Assembly (NCBI RefSeq): GCF_036226365.1
Contig: NZ_CP108462.1
Coordinates: 7,720,501 to 7,784,500 of the forward strand
Source of the DNA: Streptomyces sp. NBC_01262
GTDB taxonomy: Bacteria; Actinomycetota; Actinomycetes; Streptomycetales; Streptomycetaceae
Direction: 5' to 3'
Length of the DNA stretch: 64,000 nt
Below are positions 1-8,956 of this stretch, piece after piece. The position numbers and the translations under genes are program-made. The notes beneath the pieces are model-generated. The model saw nothing but the letters and a program-made list of their open reading frames with translations. It was not told the origin of the DNA and did not search any database. The stretch's first letter is position 1. Each line of letters begins with the position of its first letter.

Positions 1-2
1 TC

Positions 3-659
3 GACCGCGCCGAGATCCGGCCCACCGACCCCGACGCCTGGTTCGCCGCCTACACCCGCTTCATCACCCACTACGCCCGCCTCGCCCAGCGACTCGGCGT
101 CCAGCAGCTCGCCGTCGGCACCGAACTCGCCGGCACCTCCCGCGACCGCGCCCACTGGCGGTCCGTCATCGCCGCCGTCCGCGCCGACTACCGGGGCCCG
201 CTCACCTACGCCGCCAACTACGACGAATACCGTCACATCCCCTTCTGGGACTCCCTCGACCTCATCGGCATCGACGCCTACTGGCCACTGGCCGACCACC
301 CCACGAGCGACGTGCAACGGCTCCGCCGCGCCTGGCGGCCCATCGCCCGCGAACTCGCCGCCTACTCCGCCCGCCACCACCGCCGGATCCTGTTCACCGA
401 GGCCGGCTACGTCAGCCAGCGCGGCGCCACCACGGCCCCGTACTCCTGGACCATCAGCGGGCACGGCGGCGCCGCCGAACAGGCCGCCGCCTACGAGGCG
501 TTGCTCGCCGCCTTCGACGGCGAGCGCTGGTGGGCCGGCGTCAACTGGTGGATGTGGGACGACTGGCCGGACAGCGGCGAGACCCCCGCCCGCCTCGCCT
601 ACACCCCGCACGGCAAACCGGCCGAGGGGGTGCTGCGCAAGTGGTGGACCCGCAATTAG
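3..659 (+). CDS. GH113-like glycoside hydrolase, 5' end missing
   Basis: The reading frame is already open at the window edge, so only the last 218 residues are present. The protein has alternating hydrophobic strands typical of a TIM barrel. Two glutamates fit the retaining glycosidase pair: one in LAVGTELAG (likely acid/base) and one in LFTEAGYVS (likely nucleophile), with LIGIDAYWPL between them. This pattern resembles family GH113 (beta-mannanases) and the broader GH53/GH113-like proteins common in Streptomyces. The C-terminus WWTRN is complete. Whether a signal peptide exists cannot be seen. The substrate is not established; mannan or a related beta-glycan is an inference from the family. 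The epoxide-hydrolase-like gene follows 10 bases downstream on the same strand. Confidence 0.7.
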   Translation, partial: DRAEIRPTDPDAWFAAYTRFITHYARLAQRLGVQQLAVGTELAGTSRDRAHWRSVIAAVRADYRGPLTYAANYDEYRHIPFWDSLDLIGIDAYWPLADHPTSDVQRLRRAWRPIARELAAYSARHHRRILFTEAGYVSQRGATTAPYSWTISGHGGAAEQAAAYEALLAAFDGERWWAGVNWWMWDDWPDSGETPARLAYTPHGKPAEGVLRKWWTRN

Positions 660-669
660 CCTGACCGCC

Positions 670-1629
670 ATGGTCAACCACCGCACCGTCGACGCGAACG
701 GCACCCTCCTGCACATCGCGGAGGAGGGTGAGGGCCCGCTGGTCGTGCTGCTGCACGGCTTCCCCGAGCTCTGGTACTCCTGGCGGCACCAGTTCGCCCC
801 ACTGGCCGCCGCCGGGTACCACGTGGTCGCCCCCGACCAGCGCGGCTACGGGCGCAGCGACCGGCCCGAAGGCGTCGAGCCGTACAACCTGCTCAGCCTG
901 GTCGGCGACGTCATCGGGCTCGTCCACGCGCTGGGGGAGCGGCAGGCCGTCGTCGTCGGCCACGACTGGGGCGCCCCGGTCGCCTGGCACACGGCGCTGC
1001 TGCGCCCCGATGTCGTACGCGGGGTGGCCGGGCTGAGCGTGCCGCCCCCGTTCCGGGGGGACCGGGCGCCGCTGGAGGCGTTCCGCGAGCTGTACGAGGG
1101 CCGCTTCTACTGGAACTACATCGAGACACCGGGCGTGGCCGACGCGGAGTTCGGCGCCGACGTACGGGCGGGCCTGCGCCGCTGCCTCCACGGCCTGTCC
1201 GGCGACAACCCGGCGAATGAATCTCCCGCCGTCCCCCTCATTCCACCCGGCACCGGCTTCCTCGACCTCTACCCGGAGCCCAAGGAACTCCCCGCCTGGC
1301 TCACCGAGGCCGATCTCGACGTCTACGCCGCCGAGTTCACCGCCTCCGGCTTCACCGGCCCCCTCAACTGGTACCGCAACGCCGACCGCAACTGGATCCT
1401 GACCGCTCCGTGGGCGGGCGCCGCCCTCCAGGTCCCGGGGCTCTACGTGGCCGGGGACCGGGACGTGGTCACCGCCTTCCCGGGGATGCGGGAGCTGATC
1501 CCGGTACTCCCGCAGCTCGTGCCGACGCTGCGCGAGCCGGTGATCCTTCCGGGGTGCGGTCACTGGACCCAGCAGGAGCAGCCGGACGAGGTCAACGAGG
1601 CGCTGCTGGACTTCCTCGGCTCGCTCTGA
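670..1629 (+). CDS. alpha/beta hydrolase, epoxide hydrolase-like
   Basis: A 319-residue alpha/beta hydrolase without a signal peptide, so cytoplasmic. The oxyanion-hole motif HGFPE is at 29-33, the nucleophile-elbow GHDWGA at 97-102 with Asp99 as predicted nucleophile, an acidic residue in AGDRDVV and the catalytic His298 in GCGHWTQQEQP. An Asp nucleophile, the HGFPE motif and PDQRGYGRSD near residue 55 are typical of soluble epoxide hydrolases, and also occur in haloalkane dehalogenases. Epoxide ring opening to a diol is therefore the most likely reaction; the substrate is unknown. The gene starts 10 bases after the glycosidase stop with no strong ribosome binding site, and converges with the peptidase gene downstream. 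Confidence 0.8.
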   Translation: MVNHRTVDANGTLLHIAEEGEGPLVVLLHGFPELWYSWRHQFAPLAAAGYHVVAPDQRGYGRSDRPEGVEPYNLLSLVGDVIGLVHALGERQAVVVGHDWGAPVAWHTALLRPDVVRGVAGLSVPPPFRGDRAPLEAFRELYEGRFYWNYIETPGVADAEFGADVRAGLRRCLHGLSGDNPANESPAVPLIPPGTGFLDLYPEPKELPAWLTEADLDVYAAEFTASGFTGPLNWYRNADRNWILTAPWAGAALQVPGLYVAGDRDVVTAFPGMRELIPVLPQLVPTLREPVILPGCGHWTQQEQPDEVNEALLDFLGSL

Positions 1630-1642
1630 GCTCCGGACCCGG

Positions 1643-2572
1643 CTACGTGTCGCACTCCAGCACCGTCCGGCACAGCCCGCACCGCGCCCTCACCCGGCCC
1701 CGCACCGGCACCCGGATCCGCTGATGGCAGGTCGGGCAGGGGAACGAGACCCGCAGCGGCCCGGACAGCCCCCGGCCCTCGAAGGCGTAACCGGCGGAGG
1801 GCAGGGCGGTGCCGGAGCGGCGGTCCTTCGCGTAACGTCGCCGCCCGGCCCAGCCGCAGGCGAGCATCGGCGCGCGGCGCAGGTCCTGCCGGGCGACCGC
1901 CAGCCCGGCCCGGTAGGCGTCGCGGGCCTGGGCACTGGTCAGCCAGGGCTCGATGTCGTCGCCGAAGGCCAGCGCCCGCTTGGCCAGGACGTAGCCGAAC
2001 TCCTCGGGCGTGAGATAGCCCAGCTTCGACGCGGACATCAGCACCCGCTCGCCGCGCCGCGCCGGCTCCTCGCGGTAGGAGTCCAGCAGGAGCCAGCCCG
2101 CGCCCAGGTAGGCGGTGGCGGTGTCGGTGAGGATCTCGTTGTCGCGCGTGCCGGGGAATTCCAGGTCGAGGCGGTGCAGGAAGACATGCATCACCTCATG
2201 GGCCAGGGCCGCGCCCACATCGCGGCGGTCCTCCTTGAAGCGCGCGTGCAGCTCGATGAAGTACTCCGGCCCGGCCGCCAGCTCCACATTGCCCGCGTGC
2301 ACCATGTCCCGGAAGCTCACCACCATCCGCGCCTCCGGCAGCCGGAAGTGCTGCACCATGACATGCGCGACGCGCTGAGCGCCCAGGTAGAGATCCTCCT
2401 CCGGCGGGAAGTCCACCGCCTCCGGGCGCACGCTCGCCGGGAAGCTGTCCACCATGTCGGACGACAGCCGTCTGTACAGCGCGGTCAGCGCGGCCCGGAT
2501 CGTGTCGAGGTGCGGGAAGCCGTGCACGATCGGGTTCGCTGCCGGGCTGCCCGGGTCTGGCTGCTGGGCCAC
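1643..2572 (-). CDS. HExxH zinc metallopeptidase with C-terminal zinc ribbon
   Basis: A 309-residue protein of no named family that I recognise. The motif HEVMH at 125-129 is followed by DNEILTD, which supplies a plausible third zinc ligand, so a gluzincin-like peptidase fold is likely. The C-terminus has CPTC and CGLC pairs (about 285-303) that form a zinc ribbon, perhaps for binding nucleic acid or protein. There is no signal peptide or membrane segment, so it is probably cytoplasmic. It lies 40 bases downstream of, and on the same strand as, the serpin-methyltransferase gene, so the two may be co-transcribed. The peptidase call rests on the metal motif; the substrate is unknown. Confidence 0.65.
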   Translation of the reverse strand: MAQQPDPGSPAANPIVHGFPHLDTIRAALTALYRRLSSDMVDSFPASVRPEAVDFPPEEDLYLGAQRVAHVMVQHFRLPEARMVVSFRDMVHAGNVELAAGPEYFIELHARFKEDRRDVGAALAHEVMHVFLHRLDLEFPGTRDNEILTDTATAYLGAGWLLLDSYREEPARRGERVLMSASKLGYLTPEEFGYVLAKRALAFGDDIEPWLTSAQARDAYRAGLAVARQDLRRAPMLACGWAGRRRYAKDRRSGTALPSAGYAFEGRGLSGPLRVSFPCPTCHQRIRVPVRGRVRARCGLCRTVLECDT

Positions 2573-2612
2573 CTGCGCCTCCCCCGGCGTCGGGCTCCGT
2601 CCGCCTTCGAGG

Positions 2613-4724
2613 TTACGCGTCGATCCAGGCCGTCGTCGCCGTTCCCGGAGGGCCGTCCCCCGTTGCCGCGCCGGTCGCCCAGATGCCCGCCTCCGCCATC
2701 CGCTCGGCGGCGGACACGTCCCCGCCCCCGGTGGGCTGGTAGACGCTCAGCAGCACCCGCCCGCCGGGCTCGGCCAGCCCCCGGACATGCCGTATGAGCT
2801 CGCCCAGCCGGGCCCGGGGCACGCAGTCGGCCAGCACATGGACGAACGTGAAGCGCCGCCCGTCCGCCGGGCGCCAGTCCAGCGCGTTCCCCTCCTCGAT
2901 CCGGTCCGCCCAGTGCGGCAGCCGCCGCCGGGCCAGAGCGACCAGGCCGGGGGCGAGGTCGATCCCGTACGGCTCCACCGACCGGCCCCGCTCGGCCGCC
3001 CACTCCCGTACGGACTCCATCAGCAGGCCGTTCGCGCAGCCGAGGTCCAGGAAGGTGCCGTCCCGGTGCAGCCCCTCGACGATCATCGAGCGGCGGGCCC
3101 GCCACTCCTGCGGCCCGCCGCCGAAGCCCGAGCCGCCCTCGGGGGTGCCGGCGCGCAGGTACGCGGGCTCCAGCAGCCGTACGTTGTCCGCGAAGTACGA
3201 GGCGTCGCTCTGCGCGCGGTAGGACCGGGCGGCGTCGAGCGCGGCGGTGAGGTCCGTGCCGGGCAGCAGGACCCCGGCCAGCGCCTCGGGGGGCTCGGCC
3301 ACCAGCGCGGCGTCCGCGTGCGGGCGCGGGCCGGTGTAGCGGTCGCCCTCCAGCCAGACGAAGAGGTGCTGCCGCTCGGCGTCGTACGCGAAGGGATGCA
3401 CCCGTTGCGGCCGGAATCCGGCGGTCTCCATCGGCACGCGCACAGAGGTGTCCAGCAGCCAGTGCTCGCCGGGGAGCACCTCGCCGGACGGCAGCACGAG
3501 ATCCCCGTCGTCGATCAGCGCACACCGCCCGTCCGGCAGGAACGGCACGAAGGTGATCCGCCGCACGGCATCCGGGTCGGGGTCGTGCTCGGTCAGCTCG
3601 TACGGCCCGGGCAGCGGATCGCGGGGGACGGCGGCCTGCCAGGCCGTGAACAGCGGCACCTCACCGGCCGCGTCCAGGACGACGATCCCGAAGGGCCGGT
3701 CGAAACGGATGCGCTCGACCCGCCGGACCGGCGCGGCACCACCCGGCGCCATCGCCACCAGGGTCGCGGCGGCCGCCTCGACGCCCTTCTCGGCGATCCG
3801 CAGCACCGCCTCCTGTGCCACCTCGCCGATCTTGAGCCGCTCCGGCGACATCACGGAGAAGTCCGCGGCGTCCGACGCGGACCGGGCGATGCCCAGCGCC
3901 GCGAGGTGGTCGGTCACCTCCAGCCGCGTGCGCAGGGACAGCCGGGGGAGTGAGATCTCGACCTCCTCCGCGTCCACCGGCCCGCGCAGGGCGGGCGCGG
4001 CCCAGGCATCGGCCAGTACGGCCCCCGCCTCCCGTCCCGGCTCGCCGAGCACGAAGCGCACCCGGGCCCCGGGCCTCCCGCCGTCCGCACGGCAGCGCAG
4101 TTCGACGACACGGGACGCGCCCACCGTCCAGGCATCCGCGAGCGGCACCCGCTTCCACATGGTCGGCACGGGCTCACGGACACCCGAGGCATCAGTGAAC
4201 GGCCGGTGATGCGTGGCATGCGGCTCGAACGGCTCGGCCCAGCGGGCCCTGAGCACGATCGCGTTGACCAGCAGCAGCAATGTCCCGGGGCCCGGCTCGG
4301 CGGGCAGCCGCTCGATCAGCCCGCCGGTCGCCTCGCGCACCCAGTCGTCGATCGCCGACAGGTCCGCCGGGTCGAGCTGCCCGAAACCGATGTCCGGCAG
4401 CGACTCGCGGTAGGACCGGTACACCGGCGTGCGCGCCCACACCCCGGTCGCCACCGCCACCGCGTCCGTCCCCGCCACCGCCCGGGCCGCCTCCGTCACC
4501 GCCCCCGCCGCCTCCGGCCCGGCCGTGCCCAGCAGCTTGCGCAGCTCCTCCGCCGTCTCGCCCCCGGCGCCCGCGGCCGCGGCCGCCAGCGCGAGCCACA
4601 GACCGGCCGGCGAGCACGCGAAGTCCCCGCCCCCCTCGCCGCTCCCGCCCGCCACGATCGGCAGCCAGCGGCAGGCCAGCTCCTGAATCGCCCCCGCATG
4701 CCCCGTCAGCGCGTCCTGTGCCAT
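2613..4724 (-). CDS. serpin / Nudix-like / SAM methyltransferase fusion
   Basis: One uninterrupted frame of 703 residues. The ATG at 4724 is chosen because GAGGGGG lies 7 bases upstream; the frame stays open further upstream but that part does not look coding. Residues 1-367 are a complete serpin: a reactive-loop hinge EKGVEAAAAT at 312-321 (position P14 is Val rather than Thr/Ser) and the serpin end motif FDRPFGIVVLD at 341-351. Residues about 388-475 resemble a Nudix-type fold without a recognisable Nudix box. Residues about 500-703 are a class I methyltransferase with motif I FLDLGCANG at 558-566. There is no signal peptide, so it should act in the cytoplasm. The serpin would trap a serine or cysteine protease; the methylated substrate is unknown. 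A GTG near residue 387 could start a separate methyltransferase product. Confidence 0.75.
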   Translation of the reverse strand: MAQDALTGHAGAIQELACRWLPIVAGGSGEGGGDFACSPAGLWLALAAAAAGAGGETAEELRKLLGTAGPEAAGAVTEAARAVAGTDAVAVATGVWARTPVYRSYRESLPDIGFGQLDPADLSAIDDWVREATGGLIERLPAEPGPGTLLLLVNAIVLRARWAEPFEPHATHHRPFTDASGVREPVPTMWKRVPLADAWTVGASRVVELRCRADGGRPGARVRFVLGEPGREAGAVLADAWAAPALRGPVDAEEVEISLPRLSLRTRLEVTDHLAALGIARSASDAADFSVMSPERLKIGEVAQEAVLRIAEKGVEAAAATLVAMAPGGAAPVRRVERIRFDRPFGIVVLDAAGEVPLFTAWQAAVPRDPLPGPYELTEHDPDPDAVRRITFVPFLPDGRCALIDDGDLVLPSGEVLPGEHWLLDTSVRVPMETAGFRPQRVHPFAYDAERQHLFVWLEGDRYTGPRPHADAALVAEPPEALAGVLLPGTDLTAALDAARSYRAQSDASYFADNVRLLEPAYLRAGTPEGGSGFGGGPQEWRARRSMIVEGLHRDGTFLDLGCANGLLMESVREWAAERGRSVEPYGIDLAPGLVALARRRLPHWADRIEEGNALDWRPADGRRFTFVHVLADCVPRARLGELIRHVRGLAEPGGRVLLSVYQPTGGGDVSAAERMAEAGIWATGAATGDGPPGTATTAWIDA

Positions 4725-4850
4725 GCCGTTCCCCCTCGGCCGAACCGCTGCCGGGCCCCCGTAGCCCGCCCAGCGTCCAGCTGATGGAAACCGTACAAGC
4801 CACCTCTGACATCTGGCTCCCGCCTTTGTCACGTGTGTGACGATCACTGG

Positions 4851-5591
4851 ATGGAAGAGCCACTGCCGGGCGGCAACGTGACCGAGGTCGTACGCATCGG
4901 GGACACGGTCCGGAGGCCGCCGGGGGAGCGGGCGGCGTACGTACGCGAGGTGCTCGGGCTGCTCGGGACGGCCGGATGGTCCGGCGCGCCGCGCCACCTC
5001 GGCACGGACGAGCGCGGCCGGGAGGTGCTGTCGTACATCGACGGGCACGTGGCGTGGAAGGCGCTGCAGCCCGCGTCGGTCATCGGCGAGGAGAGCCTGG
5101 CGGAGGCGGCCCGGCTGACGCGGCAGTTCCACGACCTGACGGCGGGTACGCCGCCGGCGGAGGGCGGCGAGGTGGTGTGCCACAACGACCTGTCCCCGAG
5201 GAACACGGTCTACCGGGACAAGGGGCGGGGGCTGCGGCCGGTCGCCTTCATCGACTGGGACCTCGCCTCACCCGGCCTGCGCGTGCACGACGTCGCGCAT
5301 GTCTGCTGGCAGTTCTGCGGGACGGGCTCGCCGGTGTTCTGGCCGGAGGAAATCGGCCTGCGCATGCGGCTGGTCGCCGAGTCGTACGGGCTCGCCGACC
5401 AGGACCGGGAGCGCCTGGTGGAGACGGTGATGTGGTGGCAGGACCGGTGCTGGCGCGGCATCGACCGGCTCGCGGACGCGGGTGACCCGGCCATGACGCG
5501 GCTGAGGGACGACGGCGCGGTCGCCTCCGTGCGGGCGGCGTACGACTGGACGGCCGCGCACCGCACGCTGCTCGATCGGCACGTGCGGTGA
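4851..5591 (+). CDS. aminoglycoside phosphotransferase (APH)-family kinase
   Basis: A 246-residue small-molecule kinase fold. The catalytic loop CHNDLSPRNTVY has the Brenner-type His111, Asn112 and Asp113, and FIDWDLASPG carries the metal-binding Asp135. The family phosphorylates hydroxyls of aminoglycosides, choline, homoserine and similar compounds; nothing here fixes the substrate, and resistance should not be assumed. A GTG at 4833 would add six residues; ATG 4851 is preferred because the match to family N-termini is better, though no clear ribosome binding site is seen for either. It is divergent from the serpin fusion gene. An imperfect dyad GTCACGTGTGTGAC at 4828-4841 sits just upstream. 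Confidence 0.75.
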   Translation: MEEPLPGGNVTEVVRIGDTVRRPPGERAAYVREVLGLLGTAGWSGAPRHLGTDERGREVLSYIDGHVAWKALQPASVIGEESLAEAARLTRQFHDLTAGTPPAEGGEVVCHNDLSPRNTVYRDKGRGLRPVAFIDWDLASPGLRVHDVAHVCWQFCGTGSPVFWPEEIGLRMRLVAESYGLADQDRERLVETVMWWQDRCWRGIDRLADAGDPAMTRLRDDGAVASVRAAYDWTAAHRTLLDRHVR

Positions 5592-5610
5592 CGGGGCTGA
5601 GGGGCGGGGC

Positions 5611-6210
5611 TCAGGCGTCCTCGAAGTAGGCGTCCAGGACCGCGTCGAGCTGGGCCGTCCACTCCTTGACGCGGCTCCTGGAAGGCGCCTCGACGTCGGC
5701 CTGGTACCAGCGGCGGCGGGGGCCGTGGATGTGGACGGTGATGGTGAACCAGCGCCCGAAGCGGGAGGTCTCGAACTCGACCGCCCCGACCTCGTCCCAG
5801 TCGAATTCCGCCTCCTGGTCGTCCAGAAGGAACCGGATGCCGTCGCGGTCGGCGGTGACCGACCCGCGGCGGTCGGCGGCCTCCAGGACGGGACCCTCGG
5901 CGTCGTCACCCTCGGGGGCGTCCTCCTCCTCGGCGTCCTCTGCGTCCTCGGCGTCCGCCTCGGCGACGGCGTCGTCGGCAGGCGTCTCCGAGTCCTCCGG
6001 GACCTCCGGGGCGTCGTCAGCCGCCGGCTCTGCCGATTCCGCGGCATCCGCGACTTCCGCCGCCTCCGCAGACTCGTCCGCCTCATCGGCGGGAGGAGGC
6101 GTGATGCCGGGGACGAACGCCGGGTCGGTCGCGGCGGCGTGCACGGGCTTGATGTTGGGACTTATGGGCTGCTCCACGGCACGAAGTATGGACGACGACC
6201 CTGTGTTCAC
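5611..6210 (-). CDS. acidic hypothetical protein with conserved C-terminal domain
   Basis: A protein of about 199 residues from the GTG at 6210, which has AGGGGCGG 6 bases upstream; a GTG at 6177 is also possible. The middle (roughly residues 40-120) is very rich in Ala, Glu and Asp and is probably disordered. The C-terminal 80 residues form a compact domain with alternating strands (DRDGIRFLLDD, WFTITVHIHG, WYQADVE) and a final helix, compatible with a PH-like fold. I do not recognise a named family. It converges with the kinase gene and is divergent from aminopeptidase N. Confidence 0.55.
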   Translation of the reverse strand: MNTGSSSILRAVEQPISPNIKPVHAAATDPAFVPGITPPPADEADESAEAAEVADAAESAEPAADDAPEVPEDSETPADDAVAEADAEDAEDAEEEDAPEGDDAEGPVLEAADRRGSVTADRDGIRFLLDDQEAEFDWDEVGAVEFETSRFGRWFTITVHIHGPRRRWYQADVEAPSRSRVKEWTAQLDAVLDAYFEDA

Positions 6211-6305
6211 GACAACCGCCCCTACGCAAGAGCGATGGCGGGCCGAAGGCCAGGGAGGGCAAACCCTTATGCGCCGGGCGTGGGGCATGAGGCAGCATGG
6301 GCGCC

Positions 6306-8828
6306 ATGCCTGCTCTCACACGTGCTGCCGCCGAGAACCGCGCCCAGCTCATCGACGTCCAGCACTACGCCGTCGACCTCGACCTGACCCGCGGCGATGA
6401 GGTGTTCGGCTCAAGCACGGTGATCCGGTTCACCGCCCTCGCCGATGGCGACACGTTCGTCGAGCTCAAGCCCGCGACCCTGCACCGGGCCGTGCTCGAC
6501 GGCCACGAGCTCGACCCGGCCGCGCTGGAGGACAACCGGCTGCCGCTCACCGGCCTCGCGGCCGGCCCGCACGAGCTGCGGGTCGAGGCGGACATGCGCT
6601 ACTCGCGCACCGGCGAGGGCATGCACCGCTTCACGGACCCGGCCGACGGCGAGACCTACGTCTACACGCAGCTCTTCCTGGACGACGTCCAGCGCGTGCT
6701 GGCCGCCTTCGACCAGCCGGACCTGAAAGCCGTCTTCGAGGTCACGGTCACCGCGCCGCCCGCCTGGACCGTCCTCGGCAACGGCATCGCCGAGCGCGTG
6801 GACGGAAACCGAGGACGGGAAGGCCGCTGGCGGATCGCGCCGACCCCGCCGATCAGCACCTACCTGCTCGCCGTCGCCGCCGGCCCCTGGCACTCCGTAC
6901 GCAGCGAGCACGCCGGCCTGCCCTTCGGCCTGCACTGCCGCCGCTCGCTGGCGCCCTACCTGGACGCCGACGAGGGCGAGCTGCTGGCCACCACCCGCCG
7001 CTGCTTCGACCGCTACCACGAGATCTTCCAGGAGCCGTATCCGTTCGACTCCTACGACCAGGCCTTCGTCCCCGAGTTCAACGCGGGCGCCATGGAGAAC
7101 CCCGGCCTGGTCACCTTCCGCGACGACTTCGTCTTCCGCTCCGCCGTCACCGACACCGAGCGCCAGACCCGCGGCATGGTCATCGCCCACGAGATGGCCC
7201 ACATGTGGTTCGGCGACCTCGTCACCCTCCAGTGGTGGGACGACATCTGGCTGAACGAGTCCTTCGCCGAGTACATGGGCTTCCAGGTCCTGTCCGAGGC
7301 CACCGCCTGGACCGACACCTGGACCGACTTCGCCGTCGCCCGCAAGGGCTGGGGCTACGACGCCGACCAGCGCCCCTCCACCCACCCCGTCGCCCCCGAC
7401 GCGGCCGCCGTCCCCGACACCGCCTCCGCGCTGCTCAACTTCGACGGCATCTCGTACGCCAAGGGCGCCTCCGCCCTGCGCCAGCTCGTCACCTGGCTCG
7501 GCGAGAAGGACTTCCTGGCCGGCATCAACGACCACTTCGCCCGCCACCGCTTCGGCAACGCCACCCTCGCCGACTTCATCGACTCCCTCGCCGGCGCCAC
7601 CGACCGCGACGTCCACGGCTGGGCGCGGGCCTGGCTGCGCACCACCGGCCCCGACACCCTCACCCCCGAGATCACCGCCACCGCGGACGGCTGGCGGCTC
7701 GCCGTAGGCCACGAAGGGTCCCGCCCGCACCGCATCGCCGTCGGCCTGTACGACGTGGCCCCCGCCGACCCGGCACGGCTCGTACGGCGCGAGCACTTCC
7801 ACACCGACGTACCGGCCGACGCCAGCGGCGAGCCGATCGACTTCACCGGCCCCCGCCCCGACCTGGTCCTGCTCAACGACGACGACCTCACCTACGCCAA
7901 GATCCGCTTCGACGAGCAGTCCTGGTCCACCGTGGCCGCCGCCCTGCGCGGCCTGCCCGCCGCGCTGTCCCGCGCCGTGGTCTGGAACGCCGCCCGCGAC
8001 CTGGTCCGCGACGGGGAACTGCCGCCCGCCGCCTACCTCGAAGCGGCCCGCGCCCACCTGCCGTACGAGACCGACATCGCGATCGTCGAGGGCGTCCTCG
8101 CCTTCGCCCGCGGCCAGATCGCCGACCGCTACCTCCCCGGCGAACAGCGCCCCGCCGCCCTGGCCACCCTCGACGCCCTCGCCCGCGAACTGCTGTCCCG
8201 CCACCCGCTGTCCGCCACCCGCGCCCTCATCGCGGTCGCCACCGACACCGCCGAACTGCGCGCCTGGCTCGACGCCGAAACCGTCACCGCCGGCGCCACG
8301 GCACAGGCCCTGGACCCCGAACTGCGCTGGCAGCTCCTGCTCCGCCTCACCGTCCTCGGCGCCGCCACCGCCGCCGACATCGACGCCGAACTCGCCCGCG
8401 ACCCCAGCGCCACCGGCCAGGAAGGCGCCGCCCGCTGCCGCGCCGCCCTCCCCGACCCGGCGAGCAAGCAGGCCGCCTGGGAAGCCCTGTTCGCCACCGG
8501 CGACATCGCCGGCCTGCCCGAACTGTCCAACTACCTCTTCATCGCCACCGCCCAGGGCTTCTGGCAGCCCGAACACCGCGACCTCGTCGCCGACTACGTC
8601 CCCCTCTTCTACCCCGCGGCCGTCGCCCTGGCCGCCCGCCGGGGCCCCGCCCTCGCCGAAGCCGCCGGCCGCTTTGCCTTCCCCCTCCCGTACGTCGACG
8701 CCGAAACCCTGCACCTAGGCGAGGCCTGCCTGACCGGCGACGACGTCACCCCCGCGCTGCGCCGCAAGCTCGCCGACCAGCTCGACGACCTGAGCAGGGC
8801 ACTGCGGGTGCGGGGCGGGCACAGCTGA
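6306..8828 (+). CDS. pepN: aminopeptidase N (M1 family)
   Basis: An 840-residue M1 metallo-aminopeptidase that removes N-terminal residues from peptides in the cytoplasm. The exopeptidase motif GAMEN is at 261-265, the zinc site HEMAH at 295-299 with Glu318 in NESFAEY, and the C-terminal half has the helical ERAP1-like domain. Length fits the roughly 850-residue Streptomyces PepN. The start MPALTRAAAENRAQLI at 6306 is preferred over the in-frame ATG at 6297 because it matches Streptomyces PepN N-termini; no strong ribosome binding site is visible. No signal peptide is present. Confidence 0.93.
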   Translation: MPALTRAAAENRAQLIDVQHYAVDLDLTRGDEVFGSSTVIRFTALADGDTFVELKPATLHRAVLDGHELDPAALEDNRLPLTGLAAGPHELRVEADMRYSRTGEGMHRFTDPADGETYVYTQLFLDDVQRVLAAFDQPDLKAVFEVTVTAPPAWTVLGNGIAERVDGNRGREGRWRIAPTPPISTYLLAVAAGPWHSVRSEHAGLPFGLHCRRSLAPYLDADEGELLATTRRCFDRYHEIFQEPYPFDSYDQAFVPEFNAGAMENPGLVTFRDDFVFRSAVTDTERQTRGMVIAHEMAHMWFGDLVTLQWWDDIWLNESFAEYMGFQVLSEATAWTDTWTDFAVARKGWGYDADQRPSTHPVAPDAAAVPDTASALLNFDGISYAKGASALRQLVTWLGEKDFLAGINDHFARHRFGNATLADFIDSLAGATDRDVHGWARAWLRTTGPDTLTPEITATADGWRLAVGHEGSRPHRIAVGLYDVAPADPARLVRREHFHTDVPADASGEPIDFTGPRPDLVLLNDDDLTYAKIRFDEQSWSTVAAALRGLPAALSRAVVWNAARDLVRDGELPPAAYLEAARAHLPYETDIAIVEGVLAFARGQIADRYLPGEQRPAALATLDALARELLSRHPLSATRALIAVATDTAELRAWLDAETVTAGATAQALDPELRWQLLLRLTVLGAATAADIDAELARDPSATGQEGAARCRAALPDPASKQAAWEALFATGDIAGLPELSNYLFIATAQGFWQPEHRDLVADYVPLFYPAAVALAARRGPALAEAAGRFAFPLPYVDAETLHLGEACLTGDDVTPALRRKLADQLDDLSRALRVRGGHS

Positions 8829-8846
8829 AAGACGACGCCCAAAGCT

Positions 8847-8956
8847 GACCGTATGACCAGGATTTGACCGGATTCCCACGTTCCGGTCCGGCCGGGCAAT
8901 ACCCCTGGCGGATGGCGGTCGTTGTGTTGACCGGGACGTACGAACGCCCCGGTCAA
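8847..8956 (+). promoter_or_regulatory. repeated TGACC sites and dyad upstream of lysine decarboxylase gene
   Basis: TGACC occurs at 8847-8851, 8855-8859, 8866-8870 and 8928-8932, and its complement GGTCA at 8951-8955. The last two form the dyad TTGACCGGG (8927-8935) and CCCGGTCAA (8948-8956) with 9-bp perfect arms and a 12-base gap. It is 29 bases before the start codon and could be an operator. No DmdR/IdeR-type iron box (TTAGGTTAGGCTAACC-like) was found. Confidence 0.4.

Noticed and set aside
4725-5183. Longer N-terminus of the serpin fusion
   Set aside because: The frame is open but runs antisense to the kinase gene, and a strong ribosome binding site precedes ATG 4724.
6411-8714. Long open frame (767 codons) opposite pepN
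   Set aside because: Shadow of the real gene: composition is Gly/Val-rich with no domain, as expected from the complement of GC-biased codons.
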